Source of the DNA: Cyclobacteriaceae bacterium
GTDB lineage: Bacteria; Bacteroidota; Bacteroidia; Cytophagales; Cyclobacteriaceae
Reading direction: 5' to 3'
Length of the DNA stretch: 56,164 nt
NCBI GenBank assembly: GCA_028285445.1
Contig: JANQPQ010000047.1
Span: 1 to 56,164, forward strand
The first letter of the stretch is position 1, and the number at the start of each line of letters is the position of its first letter. Positions 8,921-16,785 of the stretch are shown one piece after another. The notes under the pieces are model-generated. The model was not told the DNA's origin. It searched no databases and saw only the letters and a list, made by a program, of their open reading frames with translations. The position numbers were made by a program, and so were the translations under genes.

Positions 8921-9313
8921 ATGAATCCAGAGATAAAAGCATTCAACGAAAGCCAGTCCGGCGAGGAGGTTGAAATATGCCATCAACTAGCATCAATTAT
9001 TGATGCGCAACTACCTGAGGCGGAAAGTAAGATTTGGCATCGTCATCCGGTATGGTTCTTAGATGAAAATCCCATAGTTGGATATAGTAAACTGAAAGCA
9101 GGAATCCGTCTAATGTTCTGGAGCGGAGCCTCATTTGCTGAAGACGGGTTAGCACCTGGGACCGGTAAATATAAAGATGCTTCAAAAATCTATTCTGCCG
9201 TAGATCAAATTTCCACAAGCGATCTGCAAAGGTGGATTGCAAAGTCAAAGCAAATCCAGTGGGATTATAAGAATATTTACAAGCGAAAAGGCAAACTGGT
9301 CAGACTGACATAG
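8921..9313 (+). CDS. DUF1801 (YdhG-like) domain protein
   Basis: This is a 130-residue cytoplasmic protein of the YdhG/YjbR-like alpha-beta fold. The stretch GYSKLKAGIRLMFWSGASF, with an N-terminal helix and a C-terminal Lys-rich end, is typical of DUF1801. The family has no established biochemical function. It follows the NRAMP-like gene with only 3 bases between, which suggests an operon. The hairpin at 9345-9369 may end the transcript. Confidence 0.75.
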   Translation: MNPEIKAFNESQSGEEVEICHQLASIIDAQLPEAESKIWHRHPVWFLDENPIVGYSKLKAGIRLMFWSGASFAEDGLAPGTGKYKDASKIYSAVDQISTSDLQRWIAKSKQIQWDYKNIYKRKGKLVRLT

Positions 9314-9340
9314 CATTGCTTGAATATTCTATCTCAAACT

Positions 9341-9369
9341 AAAAAAAGCCCGGCAAGATACCGGGCTTT
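9341..9369. terminator. Terminator hairpin between DUF1801 gene and GIY-YIG unit
   Basis: The 9-bp stem AAAGCCCGG/CCGGGCTTT has a 7-base loop. The stem runs into seven T residues on the minus strand, so it is strongest for transcripts arriving from the GIY-YIG side. It can also act on the plus strand. Confidence 0.8.
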
Positions 9370-9373
9370 GCTA

Positions 9374-9433
9374 TTCAGCTCCCCTTCTTGGACTCGAACC
9401 AAGGACCTATCCGCCCAAGGCGGATCAGCCGCT
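9374..9433 (-). repeat. Broken second copy of the tRNA-Asn 3' part
   Basis: Bases 9374-9409 are identical to 9716-9751, which cover the T arm, the acceptor 3' strand and the discriminator of tRNA-Asn plus five flanking bases. Bases 9425-9433 (TCAGCCGCT) also match 9763-9771. Between these blocks the anticodon-loop region (11 bases in the intact gene) is replaced by the 15-base perfect palindrome TCCGCC-CAA-GGCGGA. The copy lacks the D arm and 5' acceptor strand and cannot make a tRNA. Confidence 0.92.
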
Positions 9434-9673
9434 ATCTGCGAGTATATCTTTTATCAGTTGTCTGCCTTTACCTGACTTTAAGAACTTTTCAAATCTCATC
9501 GCCTCTGCTCTGGTTGCAAAATTCTTGGAATAAACCAATTCCCAGGGCCCTCTTTTTCTTGTATATCGGCTCAAGCCATGATTGTGGGAATAAACCCTCT
9601 TCTCCAAATCGTTAGTTTGTCCATAATACAATTTACCCGAAGTCTTACTTTTTAAGACATATGCCCAGTACAT
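9425..9673 (-). CDS. Small GIY-YIG endonuclease-like protein (UPF0213 type)
   Basis: This 82-residue protein is a bare GIY-YIG domain. It opens with MYWAYVLKS, carries KLYYGQTNDLEKRVYSHNHG (the YIG half with the catalytic Arg in LEKR) and has the conserved Glu in RAEAMRFEKFLKS. Stand-alone domains of this kind are common in Bacteroidota and their role is not established. I start it at ATG 9673, because a six-codon extension to 9691 would read the tRNA terminator stem. Its TGA stop lies in the broken tRNA-Asn copy, so the last residues and stop are derived from tRNA sequence. Confidence 0.85.
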   Translation of the reverse strand: MYWAYVLKSKTSGKLYYGQTNDLEKRVYSHNHGLSRYTRKRGPWELVYSKNFATRAEAMRFEKFLKSGKGRQLIKDILADSG

Positions 9674-9674
9674 A

Positions 9675-9704
9675 ACAAAAAAGCCCTGCAAATTGCAGGG
9701 CTTT
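9675..9704 (-). terminator. Terminator of tRNA-Asn
   Basis: A perfect 11-bp stem AAAGCCCTGCA/TGCAGGGCTTT with a 3-base loop is followed on the minus strand by six T residues. It lies 17 bases downstream of the tRNA and ends right before the GIY-YIG start codon. Confidence 0.9.
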
Positions 9705-9720
9705 ACGTCTTTTCTTTCAG

Positions 9721-9794
9721 CTCCCCTTCTTGGACTCGAACCAAGGACCTACTGATTAACAGTCAGCCGCTCTAACCAGCTGAGCTAAAGGGGA
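9721..9794 (-). tRNA. tRNA-Asn (anticodon GTT)
   Basis: The complete cloverleaf has the acceptor TCCCCTT/AAGGGGA, the D arm GCTCAGCTGGTTAGAGC, the anticodon stem GCTGA/TCAGT with the loop CTGTTAA (anticodon GTT), and the T arm with TTCGAGT. The discriminator is G and no CCA is encoded. Confidence 0.97.
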
Positions 9795-9815
9795 TCGTTC
9801 TTTTCAAACGGACTG

Positions 9816-9846
9816 CAAACTTAGCGTTAGATGTTAATATTTGCAA
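9816..9846 (-). promoter_or_regulatory. Promoter of tRNA-Asn (TTG-N20-TAAGTTTG)
   Basis: On the minus strand a TTG (9844-9846) is followed after exactly 20 bases by TAAGTTTG (9816-9823). This is a full match to the Bacteroidota sigma-A consensus, 21 bases upstream of the tRNA. Confidence 0.85.
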
Positions 9847-9901
9847 TACTCTCGCTGGAGATTTCAGAGAAACTGACGCTCGATACTTAGCCCTCCAATA
9901 T

Positions 9902-12508
9902 CTACTCCACCTTCAATGACTTTACCGGACTGGCTAACGCTACTTTGATGCACTGAAAACTAACAGTAAGCAGTGTGATAAGAAGCGCCCCAATTCCGGC
10001 TATCAGAAATATGGCCACCGAGATATTCGTACGGTAGTCAAATTCCAGGAGCCAGTTATTGAGAAAATAGTAGGAAATGGGAATAGCGATTAAACATGCT
10101 ACTATAACCAGAACAACGAAATCTCTGGATACCAATTGCCAGAGGTTACTAACCGATGCTCCCAGCACCTTGCGGATGCCAATTTCTTTCGTACGCTGTT
10201 CAGCCACGAATGAGGCCATACCAAATAGCCCCAGACAACTAATTAGTATTGCCAGCACGGTAAAGAAGAGAGCCAGCTTACCAATTCTTAAGACGCCTCC
10301 AAATTTCGATGAATAATCCTGATCCACGAATTCGTAAGCGAAAGGATTAATTTCATCGTATTTCTTAAATACCGACTCCACGCCAGCAATTGCATCAGAA
10401 ACTGAAGCGCTCGATTTTAGCTTAATGTTGGCATAGTTGGAGCGATTGTAGTCGATGAAGAAAAACATCTGACGAATATCGCCATAAGGGGATTGCGTCA
10501 CCATATTGCGTACCACACCGATGATTTCGCGCTTGTCGTTATCGCCCCAATCTAGTACCTGGCCAACTGGATCTTCAAAACCAAGATAATCAACACAAGC
10601 CTCGTTTATTACAATGGCAGAACTATCTGAGGGCATGTCTTTAGAGAAATCTCGGCCTTGCACAATCTCCCACCCGATGGTCTTGCCGAACTCATGCGTA
10701 ACCCTTACAGTCACAAATTCGGCGTGCAGGTTAGGATCTTTTCCACTCCAGTCAAACCCGCTGTTGGTGGTCCAGGTTTGAGTAATAGGAGATTCTGACT
10801 TAGCGACCTCCTCCACCACACCAGTGGCAAGCAGCTCTTCGCGGAAGGTATTGTAGTGCTTGTTAATGTAGCCGGTTTTGATTGGCACTGTAATCAAATT
10901 AGCCTGCTCATACCCGATAGGACGGTCTTTGGCGTACTGTATCTGCTGAAAGACAATCAACGTGCCGATAACGAGCGTGACCGATACCGTAATCTGTACA
11001 ATTACCAAAATCTTTCTGGGCAAGGAAGAGTAGCGACCAGTACTGTTCTTAAGTACTTTCGCAGCCTGAAATGATGATAGAAACAGAGCCGGGTAGCTAC
11101 CCGCCAGAACTCCGGTAAACAACGTAAAACCGACTAAGGCTGCCCAAAACAGTGGATTACTCCATAGTATAGATACCTCCTTATCAGCGACAGTATTGAA
11201 TTGAGGCAGAGCGAGTTGCGTAAGTAGTAACGAGAGAACCAAGGCCAAAAAAGCGACAACGATGGATTCGTTCAGGAACTGAGAGATTAAGTTCGATCGG
11301 TAAGAACCAATGGCTTTGCGGATACCCACTTCCTTGGCTCGCTTTTCAGATCGGGCCGTGCTAAAGTTCATAAAGTTGATGCAGGCCAGTACCAGTACAA
11401 ATATACCAATGGTGCCAAACAGCCAAACGTAGGTAATCCTGCCGCCAACACTGACGCCTCCTTCGAAGTCTGAGTACAATCGCCACCCACTCATAGGATG
11501 TAAGAACAATTCGGGCTTTAAGCGTCGCCCGCCCTCGTCGTTGTTATGTTTCGCAAGTTTTATGCTTTCAGAGACTTCAGCCATGTCAGCGCCATCAACC
11601 ACTTGTACATAGGTTCGGAACCAGCTGTTGCCCCAACCTACCCAGTCAGGCAGATAGCCCTCATAAAGTTCCCAGGTGGCAATGAAGCCGATGCCGGAAA
11701 ATGAGGAGTTGTCGGGCAAATCTTTGTACACACCTGTGATCTTTAACTCATCTTCGTTTTCGATTTTCAGTATTTGATTCATCGGATCATCATCACCAAA
11801 GAACGCCTTGGCGGTTGATTCGGATATGATCATAGAGAGCTTATCTTGCAGGCCATCTCTAGTGCCTTGCAGCATTTCCAGGCTTAGCATGTGTGGGGCG
11901 TCAGGCTCCAGATATATTCCTCGACGAGTTAAAATCTTTTCTCCGCTACTAAGTGTTCTGGTGCGTGATCCGGAAGACATGGAGATATACTTGAAATGAG
12001 TGGAGTAGTTATTCCGTAGCTCAGGCCCTAGTTGTTTGGCCTGGCCCCTCCAGGTTTGTACTTCATCAAAAGTTTGGTTTTGCATCACACGTGCAATGCG
12101 ATGGTAGTTGTCGTGGTATTTATTGTAAGAAACTTCATCCCATAGCCAAAGACCTATTAAGATGGCTACTGACATGCCCAGGGCTAGTCCACCAATGTTA
12201 ATAGCCGAATAACCTTTATGTTTGAGCAAATGCCGAAAGGCCATCTTGAAGTTGTTCCTAATGAGAATGGTGGAAACTGAGACTTTAGCGCTGGCCTTCT
12301 TTATGATTTTTGGCCGCATCAGAAGCAAAACATCTTTGAAATAAAGCCACTTTGCTTTTCGAGGGCCATACTTTTCTACCCTATGTTCGAAGAATTCCAT
12401 GAGGTCTCCCTCTACGTCCTCGAGTAACTCAGGCCGACAAAACCATTGTAGAAAGTAGAGCGCAATTTTTGGTGGGTGAGGGTGAGTTTTTGACTTTTGT
12501 GTGCTCAT
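9902..12508 (-). CDS. FtsX/MacB-type ABC transporter permease with N-terminal prefix domain
   Basis: This 868-residue membrane protein has two permease halves, each with a MacB_PCD periplasmic part (about 105-330 and 530-700) and an FtsX domain with three helices (about 370-500 and 745-860). A conserved EVGIRKAIGS-like motif in the first half recurs as EIGIRKVLGAS in the second. Residues 1-85 form an extra cytoplasmic prefix (FLQWFCRPELLEDVEGDLMEF), known as permease prefix domain 2, common in Cytophagales. No ATPase gene is adjacent. The PadR regulator gene precedes it by 3 bases, so the pair should be co-transcribed and regulated by PadR. Confidence 0.9.
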   Translation of the reverse strand: MSTQKSKTHPHPPKIALYFLQWFCRPELLEDVEGDLMEFFEHRVEKYGPRKAKWLYFKDVLLLMRPKIIKKASAKVSVSTILIRNNFKMAFRHLLKHKGYSAINIGGLALGMSVAILIGLWLWDEVSYNKYHDNYHRIARVMQNQTFDEVQTWRGQAKQLGPELRNNYSTHFKYISMSSGSRTRTLSSGEKILTRRGIYLEPDAPHMLSLEMLQGTRDGLQDKLSMIISESTAKAFFGDDDPMNQILKIENEDELKITGVYKDLPDNSSFSGIGFIATWELYEGYLPDWVGWGNSWFRTYVQVVDGADMAEVSESIKLAKHNNDEGGRRLKPELFLHPMSGWRLYSDFEGGVSVGGRITYVWLFGTIGIFVLVLACINFMNFSTARSEKRAKEVGIRKAIGSYRSNLISQFLNESIVVAFLALVLSLLLTQLALPQFNTVADKEVSILWSNPLFWAALVGFTLFTGVLAGSYPALFLSSFQAAKVLKNSTGRYSSLPRKILVIVQITVSVTLVIGTLIVFQQIQYAKDRPIGYEQANLITVPIKTGYINKHYNTFREELLATGVVEEVAKSESPITQTWTTNSGFDWSGKDPNLHAEFVTVRVTHEFGKTIGWEIVQGRDFSKDMPSDSSAIVINEACVDYLGFEDPVGQVLDWGDNDKREIIGVVRNMVTQSPYGDIRQMFFFIDYNRSNYANIKLKSSASVSDAIAGVESVFKKYDEINPFAYEFVDQDYSSKFGGVLRIGKLALFFTVLAILISCLGLFGMASFVAEQRTKEIGIRKVLGASVSNLWQLVSRDFVVLVIVACLIAIPISYYFLNNWLLEFDYRTNISVAIFLIAGIGALLITLLTVSFQCIKVALASPVKSLKVE

Positions 12509-12511
12509 AGC

Positions 12512-12841
12512 TTAGAAGTTAAATGCTGCTTCGGGAATTGAATCCCATAGTTGTTTCCTGTTGTCCATTACCTGCTCTAGGGCTTGTTTACCGAGTCGGG
12601 TTACTTTGAAGAAGCGCTTGCGCTTCCCTCCCCTGATTTTAGTTGGCTCTCCTAGTTCAGATTCTAAAAACCCTTTTTCCTCTAGGCGAGCCAGGGTAGT
12701 ACGCATAGCTCCAATGCTAATTGAGCGCTTTGACCTTCTTTCGATTTCATTCTTTATTGTGAACCCGTAGGCATCGCCAAACAGTACCGCAACTGTTAGC
12801 AAAACCGTTTCTTCCAATTCACCGATTTGTGTGCGTTTCAT
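12512..12841 (-). CDS. PadR-family transcriptional regulator
   Basis: This 109-residue winged-helix protein starts MKRTQIGELEETVLLTVAVL and has the recognition region SIGAMRTTLARLEEKGFLES followed by the basic wing GGKRKRFFKVT. PadR proteins are ligand- or stress-responsive repressors. It is the first gene of a two-gene unit with the prefix-type FtsX permease, a pairing seen repeatedly in Cytophagales. It probably controls its own operon. Confidence 0.9.
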   Translation of the reverse strand: MKRTQIGELEETVLLTVAVLFGDAYGFTIKNEIERRSKRSISIGAMRTTLARLEEKGFLESELGEPTKIRGGKRKRFFKVTRLGKQALEQVMDNRKQLWDSIPEAAFNF

Positions 12842-12973
12842 ATTAAAAACTATTTTGTAGCCAAAATAATAAATTATAGAACGGGGAGGAAGGAATTAGG
12901 TTACGGTTTGCTTAAAATACTGTCAATGATGGCTGAATTGACAGCCGATGTTGCCCTTTCAAGTTTGAAACGC

Positions 12974-14368
12974 TTAATCGGCTCCATGCCTGGCCAGCAA
13001 CTCAGAAAGGTATTTTTCCAACTTGCTGTTGGAAGGTCGATAGAAGTAAGTGTTAAAAATCTTACCTTCCGGGTCAATTAACGTGTAATGTGGTATACCT
13101 AAAAACCAGGAGTTAACATAAACCAGCTTAATGAATGGATCATCAATTTTGTCCTTTTCGGGATATCCTTGAAAAGGAGAAATCAACTGGATATTTGTGA
13201 GCTCCTTTTCATCAACCATCCTTTTCCATTTTTCCTTTAACTCGGGCTTGTCTATGCTGATACCAATGAATTCTATCTTTTCGTCCTTGAATCGTTGCTC
13301 AAGCTTTTTGAGACTGGGGAATTCCTTGATACAAAACGTACACCAGGTTGCCCAAAAATCTATGTAGACATAATTTCCCCGCAAGTCTTCCAATGTCACC
13401 GTTTTGTCATTTACATCTTCATATGAAAAGGAGGCTAACTTTCCTTCAGCGTCTTGAAACGTGCGGTAGAGTCTAAAAATATTGTACCCAATGCTATCTA
13501 TTGGCTGCTTGCTGTTTATGAAGGTCTCTACAGCCATTGATTTGTTGTAATCATCTTCACCAAACTGAAGTTCTTTGAACAACGCCTGTACTAAGCTTGA
13601 TAGAAAATGTGTCTTTAAACTTGGATGGTTAATATTCTCGTAGTGGGCTTCCAAGTTGCCCTGATCGATGTCATTTCGGAAGACAAGATTTTTGGCCACT
13701 ACCGAAATGTGTTTCTTGTTATTGCTGAGTCTATCTGTATCAAGACTAATAGACTTTGCCCATGCCAGATCTTGTGCTATAGATTCGTCTAAGTTGGGAT
13801 TATCCTCGAAACTAAACTTGTAGGTCAATAATCTATCGGCATATTCATAATCCAGCTCCATTGTTTCGTTTGCAATGAACTGGGAGTGGTCGGATAATTT
13901 CAATAGCTCCTCTTTCAGTTTTGAGATGTAATGATCGCGCAAGTAAGCAATTAACTCTCCCCGCTGATTGGTATTGTAGTAGTTACTGTACCAATCAAAT
14001 TCCGAGGAGAATTTTCGTTTCAGATAGTTATTTCTAGCAGCTCCCCTTCCGGAAATATTAATTTCGTCCTTATCAAGTCTAAGAAGGATGCTATCCTTCG
14101 GAGCCAAATACAAATGGGCTTTTTCATTTCCGTAGATAAGGGAGTAATATCCTTCCCCGACATCATCCCGTAACAGATTGAACTTGCTATTTGTCGTCGG
14201 TATTGTGGCTGTGGTGTCACCAAACTGGTTGAGTAAGTGAAGCTGCTTAACGCCCCCATCTGGAATTGTACCGTTAAGACTTATGCTGGTTGATACTGAT
14301 TTCTTATAGTTGCACTGAAAGCATATGATTATGGCAACAAAGATTAATGACCTGGTACTTAAATTCAT
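12974..14368 (-). CDS. TlpA-like thioredoxin-fold lipoprotein
   Basis: This 464-residue envelope protein has an N-terminal hydrophobic segment with a likely lipobox ending at Cys19 (IIICFQC). A DUF4369-like beta-rich domain (about 30-130) and a helical middle part follow. The C-terminal AhpC-TSA/thioredoxin domain (about 325-464) has the redox motif CTFC in FWATWCTFCIKEFPS. TlpA-type proteins reduce or exchange disulfides outside the cytoplasm. The partner is unknown, and the gene stands alone. Repeat copy A lies upstream of its start. Confidence 0.85.
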   Translation of the reverse strand: MNLSTRSLIFVAIIICFQCNYKKSVSTSISLNGTIPDGGVKQLHLLNQFGDTTATIPTTNSKFNLLRDDVGEGYYSLIYGNEKAHLYLAPKDSILLRLDKDEINISGRGAARNNYLKRKFSSEFDWYSNYYNTNQRGELIAYLRDHYISKLKEELLKLSDHSQFIANETMELDYEYADRLLTYKFSFEDNPNLDESIAQDLAWAKSISLDTDRLSNNKKHISVVAKNLVFRNDIDQGNLEAHYENINHPSLKTHFLSSLVQALFKELQFGEDDYNKSMAVETFINSKQPIDSIGYNIFRLYRTFQDAEGKLASFSYEDVNDKTVTLEDLRGNYVYIDFWATWCTFCIKEFPSLKKLEQRFKDEKIEFIGISIDKPELKEKWKRMVDEKELTNIQLISPFQGYPEKDKIDDPFIKLVYVNSWFLGIPHYTLIDPEGKIFNTYFYRPSNSKLEKYLSELLARHGAD

Positions 14369-14539
14369 AATGATGATTGGAATGCCTTGCGGTTGTTACC
14401 CATCGTAGCTGAAATGGTTACATAAACTCCATGCCTATAGCGGCAGTTTCGAAGTTGATTCTGATATAGTACCTGTACTTAGTTTGTACCGTGACAAGGG
14501 CGCTATTAAATCTGGACAAATCAACCTTGTGTGCAGGAC

Positions 14540-14712
14540 GATAAAAGCATGCCAAAGCAGGTTGTTCCCAGCCTAGCTAGTTGACTTTCTTACCGAAGTG
14601 GGGTAATTATTCTACTGAATCGGGACAAATAGGAGGTGAGTCTGACCGTTTTTGGGCCGAAATAAAAAGGCCAAATTTTGCCCCTGTACATAAGCGTACA
14701 ACAAGTATTCGG
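14540..14712. repeat. Dispersed intergenic element, copy A
   Basis: This stretch is related to 49758-49931. Matching blocks are GATAAAAGCATGCCAAAGC (16 of 19 bases equal), the block at 14605-14629 (21 of 25) and 14686-14711 (22 of 26). The first two blocks have identical spacing in both copies. It contains a tandem motif TACCGAAGTGGG (14591) and TACTGAATCGGG (14613), exactly 22 bases apart. It fills most of the 508-base gap between 14369 and 14876, which holds no convincing gene. Confidence 0.75.
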
Positions 14713-14808
14713 TTTTGAACAATTTAAGAGCCTGATGGCCAATTCGAGCGTGGTTTCTTTTTTCACGGTAGTCCTCCGTTGAGGAGATCTCTTCCAATCT
14801 ATGAGTTC

Positions 14809-14856
14809 AAGCCTTACCCCGAGAATAGTCGTCACGCGCGTGGACGCGAGCGACTG
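14809..14856. repeat. REP-like hairpin repeat, copy 1
   Basis: A 48-base sequence shared with 18423-18471. The 36 bases from GAGAATAG to CGACTG match at 32 positions. It can fold with AGTC/GACT as the outer stem and a GC-rich inner stem. It lies just downstream of the stop of the gene at 14877. Confidence 0.75.
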
Positions 14857-14876
14857 CAACTTAGAATTTCAATTGG

Positions 14877-15743
14877 CTAAAACTCTGAATTTGTCTTCTC
14901 GACTTTCAAAACACCATTAAATTGCCACCTTCTGGCCGGTCGGCCCAAAGCATCGTATTCGGTTTTGGTACGATAAACGAAATCGTCTGAAATATATGTT
15001 TCCAGCGTTATATTGCCGTTGTCGTCATATTCATATGTTGTTGTGGCAATTCCAAATTCCTTCATGACATCAAGCACTGTCTGCAAGTTACCAGCCAAAT
15101 CATATTCCAATTGAGAGTACGCAATAGTATCCCCTGCATCCACGGTAACTGAATTTATCCTTTTCTGTTTGTCATTGTATTGATTGAAAGTCATAATAGA
15201 GTCAACAACGGCCTCCCCAATCAGATCTGATGAAATCTCGTCTGTTCTGATAAACAGGGTCTCGATTTGATTGCCCCTGCTATCATACAATTCGATATAG
15301 GTATGCTTCAACGTATCGAACCCCGTTACTTCCATATCATCATTACGAAGTGGCATCATTGCCACCAATAATTGTTTACGCTTGCCCTCTTGATAGGAAT
15401 AGGTAGTTACACTCTTACCGCTAAAGCCTGTTGATTCTGTATAGCGAATTATCCTGTCAAGGCTATCATACTCTTTGAAGGACTCACTCCAAATTATGGA
15501 ATCACCCTCCTCAATGTTGTATTGAATCTCTTCCAAAAGCAGCGTATCCTGATACCTTCTGATTACAACCGCCGTATCCCTCAATTTCAATAACCCAACT
15601 GCTGTTGTGGTGTACTTAATCTCAATGTCATACTCGCCCTTCTTGCCATACTGAATCTCCTCATAGCTTTCCTCCAACCACTCGTAGTCATCTTTAATCG
15701 GACTAAAATTACAGGCAACCTGAAGTGCCAGCAATAGCGGCAT
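14877..15743 (-). CDS. Putative lipoprotein with YD/RHS-like repeats
   Basis: This protein of 288 residues has a run of beta-strand repeats with Rhs/YD character in its second half, such as YEYDDNGNITLETY and TEYDALGRPARRW. These motifs resemble those in secreted Bacteroidota proteins that track 'key-value' strings, but no toxin domain or enzyme motif is visible. The frame stays open upstream to a TTG at 15899. ATG at 15743 gives a short hydrophobic leader ending in LALQVAC, a plausible lipobox, and avoids overlap with the upstream gene. The start is therefore uncertain. Function unknown. Confidence 0.65.
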   Translation of the reverse strand: MPLLLALQVACNFSPIKDDYEWLEESYEEIQYGKKGEYDIEIKYTTTAVGLLKLRDTAVVIRRYQDTLLLEEIQYNIEEGDSIIWSESFKEYDSLDRIIRYTESTGFSGKSVTTYSYQEGKRKQLLVAMMPLRNDDMEVTGFDTLKHTYIELYDSRGNQIETLFIRTDEISSDLIGEAVVDSIMTFNQYNDKQKRINSVTVDAGDTIAYSQLEYDLAGNLQTVLDVMKEFGIATTTYEYDDNGNITLETYISDDFVYRTKTEYDALGRPARRWQFNGVLKVEKTNSEF

Positions 15744-15834
15744 TAGCGTGGTATTTATTCCATTAGTTCTCAGTGGGATTTGGTGGCTGAATAGTTGAAT
15801 GCAAATCGGTTTAATATTCACCTTATACTCACAT

Positions 15835-16311
15835 TCAGTGTAGAAAACTAAACCAATCGTAAGATAACCAGTCATCAAGCAGATAAGGAGAAAGGCCAAT
15901 AATAATTAATAACATCGTTCTCCTTTCTCGAAGTTGTGAAAGTGTCGCTCTATTTAGTTCGCCATTCAATTTTAGGGTTAGTATAGCAATAAATAAGAAA
16001 AGTAAATTGCTTCCTGAATCAAAAAAGAAGTCAGTTCTAAGCCGAACCAAATCGATAGTAATATACAGTAGCAAAACTATCGAGATTGGGAAAGTAAAAT
16101 GGACTTCATTTTTCTTGAAAATGTATGTGCCATTAATTACTCCGCCAGCGCCAACTATTATTTTGGCAAAAGTTATCCATATCGGGGTCGCGTACAACCA
16201 CGTTACAAATGGGGTTGAATATTGGTAGAGGTAATAGAAACCAAAAGCCAAGTTATACAACGCAATTGCTATCCACACCAGTCCAATAGTTCGTGAATAT
16301 TTAATTTCCAT
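15835..16311 (-). CDS. Small integral membrane protein, unknown
   Basis: This 158-residue protein has about five hydrophobic segments (near 10-28, 43-60, 73-90, 99-115 and 130-148), with no signal peptide beyond the first helix and no recognised motif. It lies upstream of the YD-repeat lipoprotein gene on the same strand with 91 bases between, so they may be co-transcribed. It is divergent from the ArsR-SRPBCC pair, whose palindromic operator lies in the shared intergenic region. Confidence 0.6.
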   Translation of the reverse strand: MEIKYSRTIGLVWIAIALYNLAFGFYYLYQYSTPFVTWLYATPIWITFAKIIVGAGGVINGTYIFKKNEVHFTFPISIVLLLYITIDLVRLRTDFFFDSGSNLLFLFIAILTLKLNGELNRATLSQLRERRTMLLIIIGLSPYLLDDWLSYDWFSFLH

Positions 16312-16403
16312 TGCAGATAAACTCCCTCCTAATTAGTACGAATATATTTATTCTTTATTGGTAATAAAGGCAAATAGGCAGGGTCCAGAAAAATTCTATA
16401 TAC

Positions 16404-16455
16404 ATATGTAGGTAAATACCTACATATTATTTATACTTGTAGGCAAGTACCTACA
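16404..16455 (+). promoter_or_regulatory. Double palindromic operator of the ArsR-SRPBCC operon
   Basis: Two inverted repeats share the half-site TGTAGG. The first, 16404-16427, has two perfect 11-bp arms (core TGTAGGTA-AA-TACCTACA). The second, 16438-16455, is TGTAGGCA-AG-TACCTACA. They are 31 bases apart, about three helical turns, and the second ends three bases before the arsR start codon. This is the layout of autorepression by a dimeric ArsR protein. Confidence 0.85.
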
Positions 16456-16458
16456 TAT

Positions 16459-16785
16459 ATGGAAAAACGAAGAGATGTATTTCAGGCAATAGCAGATCCA
16501 ACCAGACGAGAAATAATCAGACTCCTTGCAGGTAATCCATTGAATCTTAATGCTATTGCGGAGAATTTTAACCAGGCCCGACCTACTATCTCACAACACG
16601 TAAAGTTCCTCGAGGAATCGGGAGTTATAGTTGTAAAAAAGCAGGGCAGACACCGAATATGTGAAGCGCAGCTTACTAAGCTGGTTGAAGTGGCAAAGTG
16701 GGTTAACAACTACAAGGCATTCTGGAATACCAAATTGGATGCTCTGGAAGATTTTTTGGATAGTACTAAAAACGATAAGAAATGA
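16459..16785 (+). CDS. ArsR-family transcriptional regulator
   Basis: This 108-residue winged-helix protein has the ArsR pattern FQAIADPTRREIIRLLAG and the recognition helix ARPTISQHVKFLEESGVI. No Cys-based metal-binding motif of SmtB/ArsR type is visible. It belongs to the group often paired with SRPBCC proteins. The next gene overlaps it by 4 bases (ATGA), so both are translated from one message. The two palindromes immediately upstream are its probable operators. Confidence 0.93.
   Translation: MEKRRDVFQAIADPTRREIIRLLAGNPLNLNAIAENFNQARPTISQHVKFLEESGVIVVKKQGRHRICEAQLTKLVEVAKWVNNYKAFWNTKLDALEDFLDSTKNDKK

Larger units (their letters stand above)
9374..9715 (-). mobile_element. 342-bp GIY-YIG mini-element beside tRNA-Asn
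   Basis: A 36-bp direct repeat of the tRNA-Asn 3' end bounds a 342-bp unit. In transcription order the unit holds the terminator hairpin of the intact tRNA, a GIY-YIG nuclease gene and the broken tRNA copy with its own terminator. This is the geometry left by integration into a tRNA 3' end with restoration of the tRNA. There is no integrase, so the nuclease would be the only candidate mobility protein. Calling it mobile is inference from structure. Confidence 0.5.

Noticed and set aside
9674-9691. Upstream ATG giving the GIY-YIG protein six more residues
   Set aside because: These codons lie in the terminator stem of tRNA-Asn. The family N terminus fits the ATG at 9673.
14590-14859. Two overlapping short minus-strand frames (89 and 61 codons)
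   Set aside because: They cover the dispersed element copy A and the hairpin repeat. The frames are not kept in copy B or in the second hairpin repeat, so they are unlikely to be genes.
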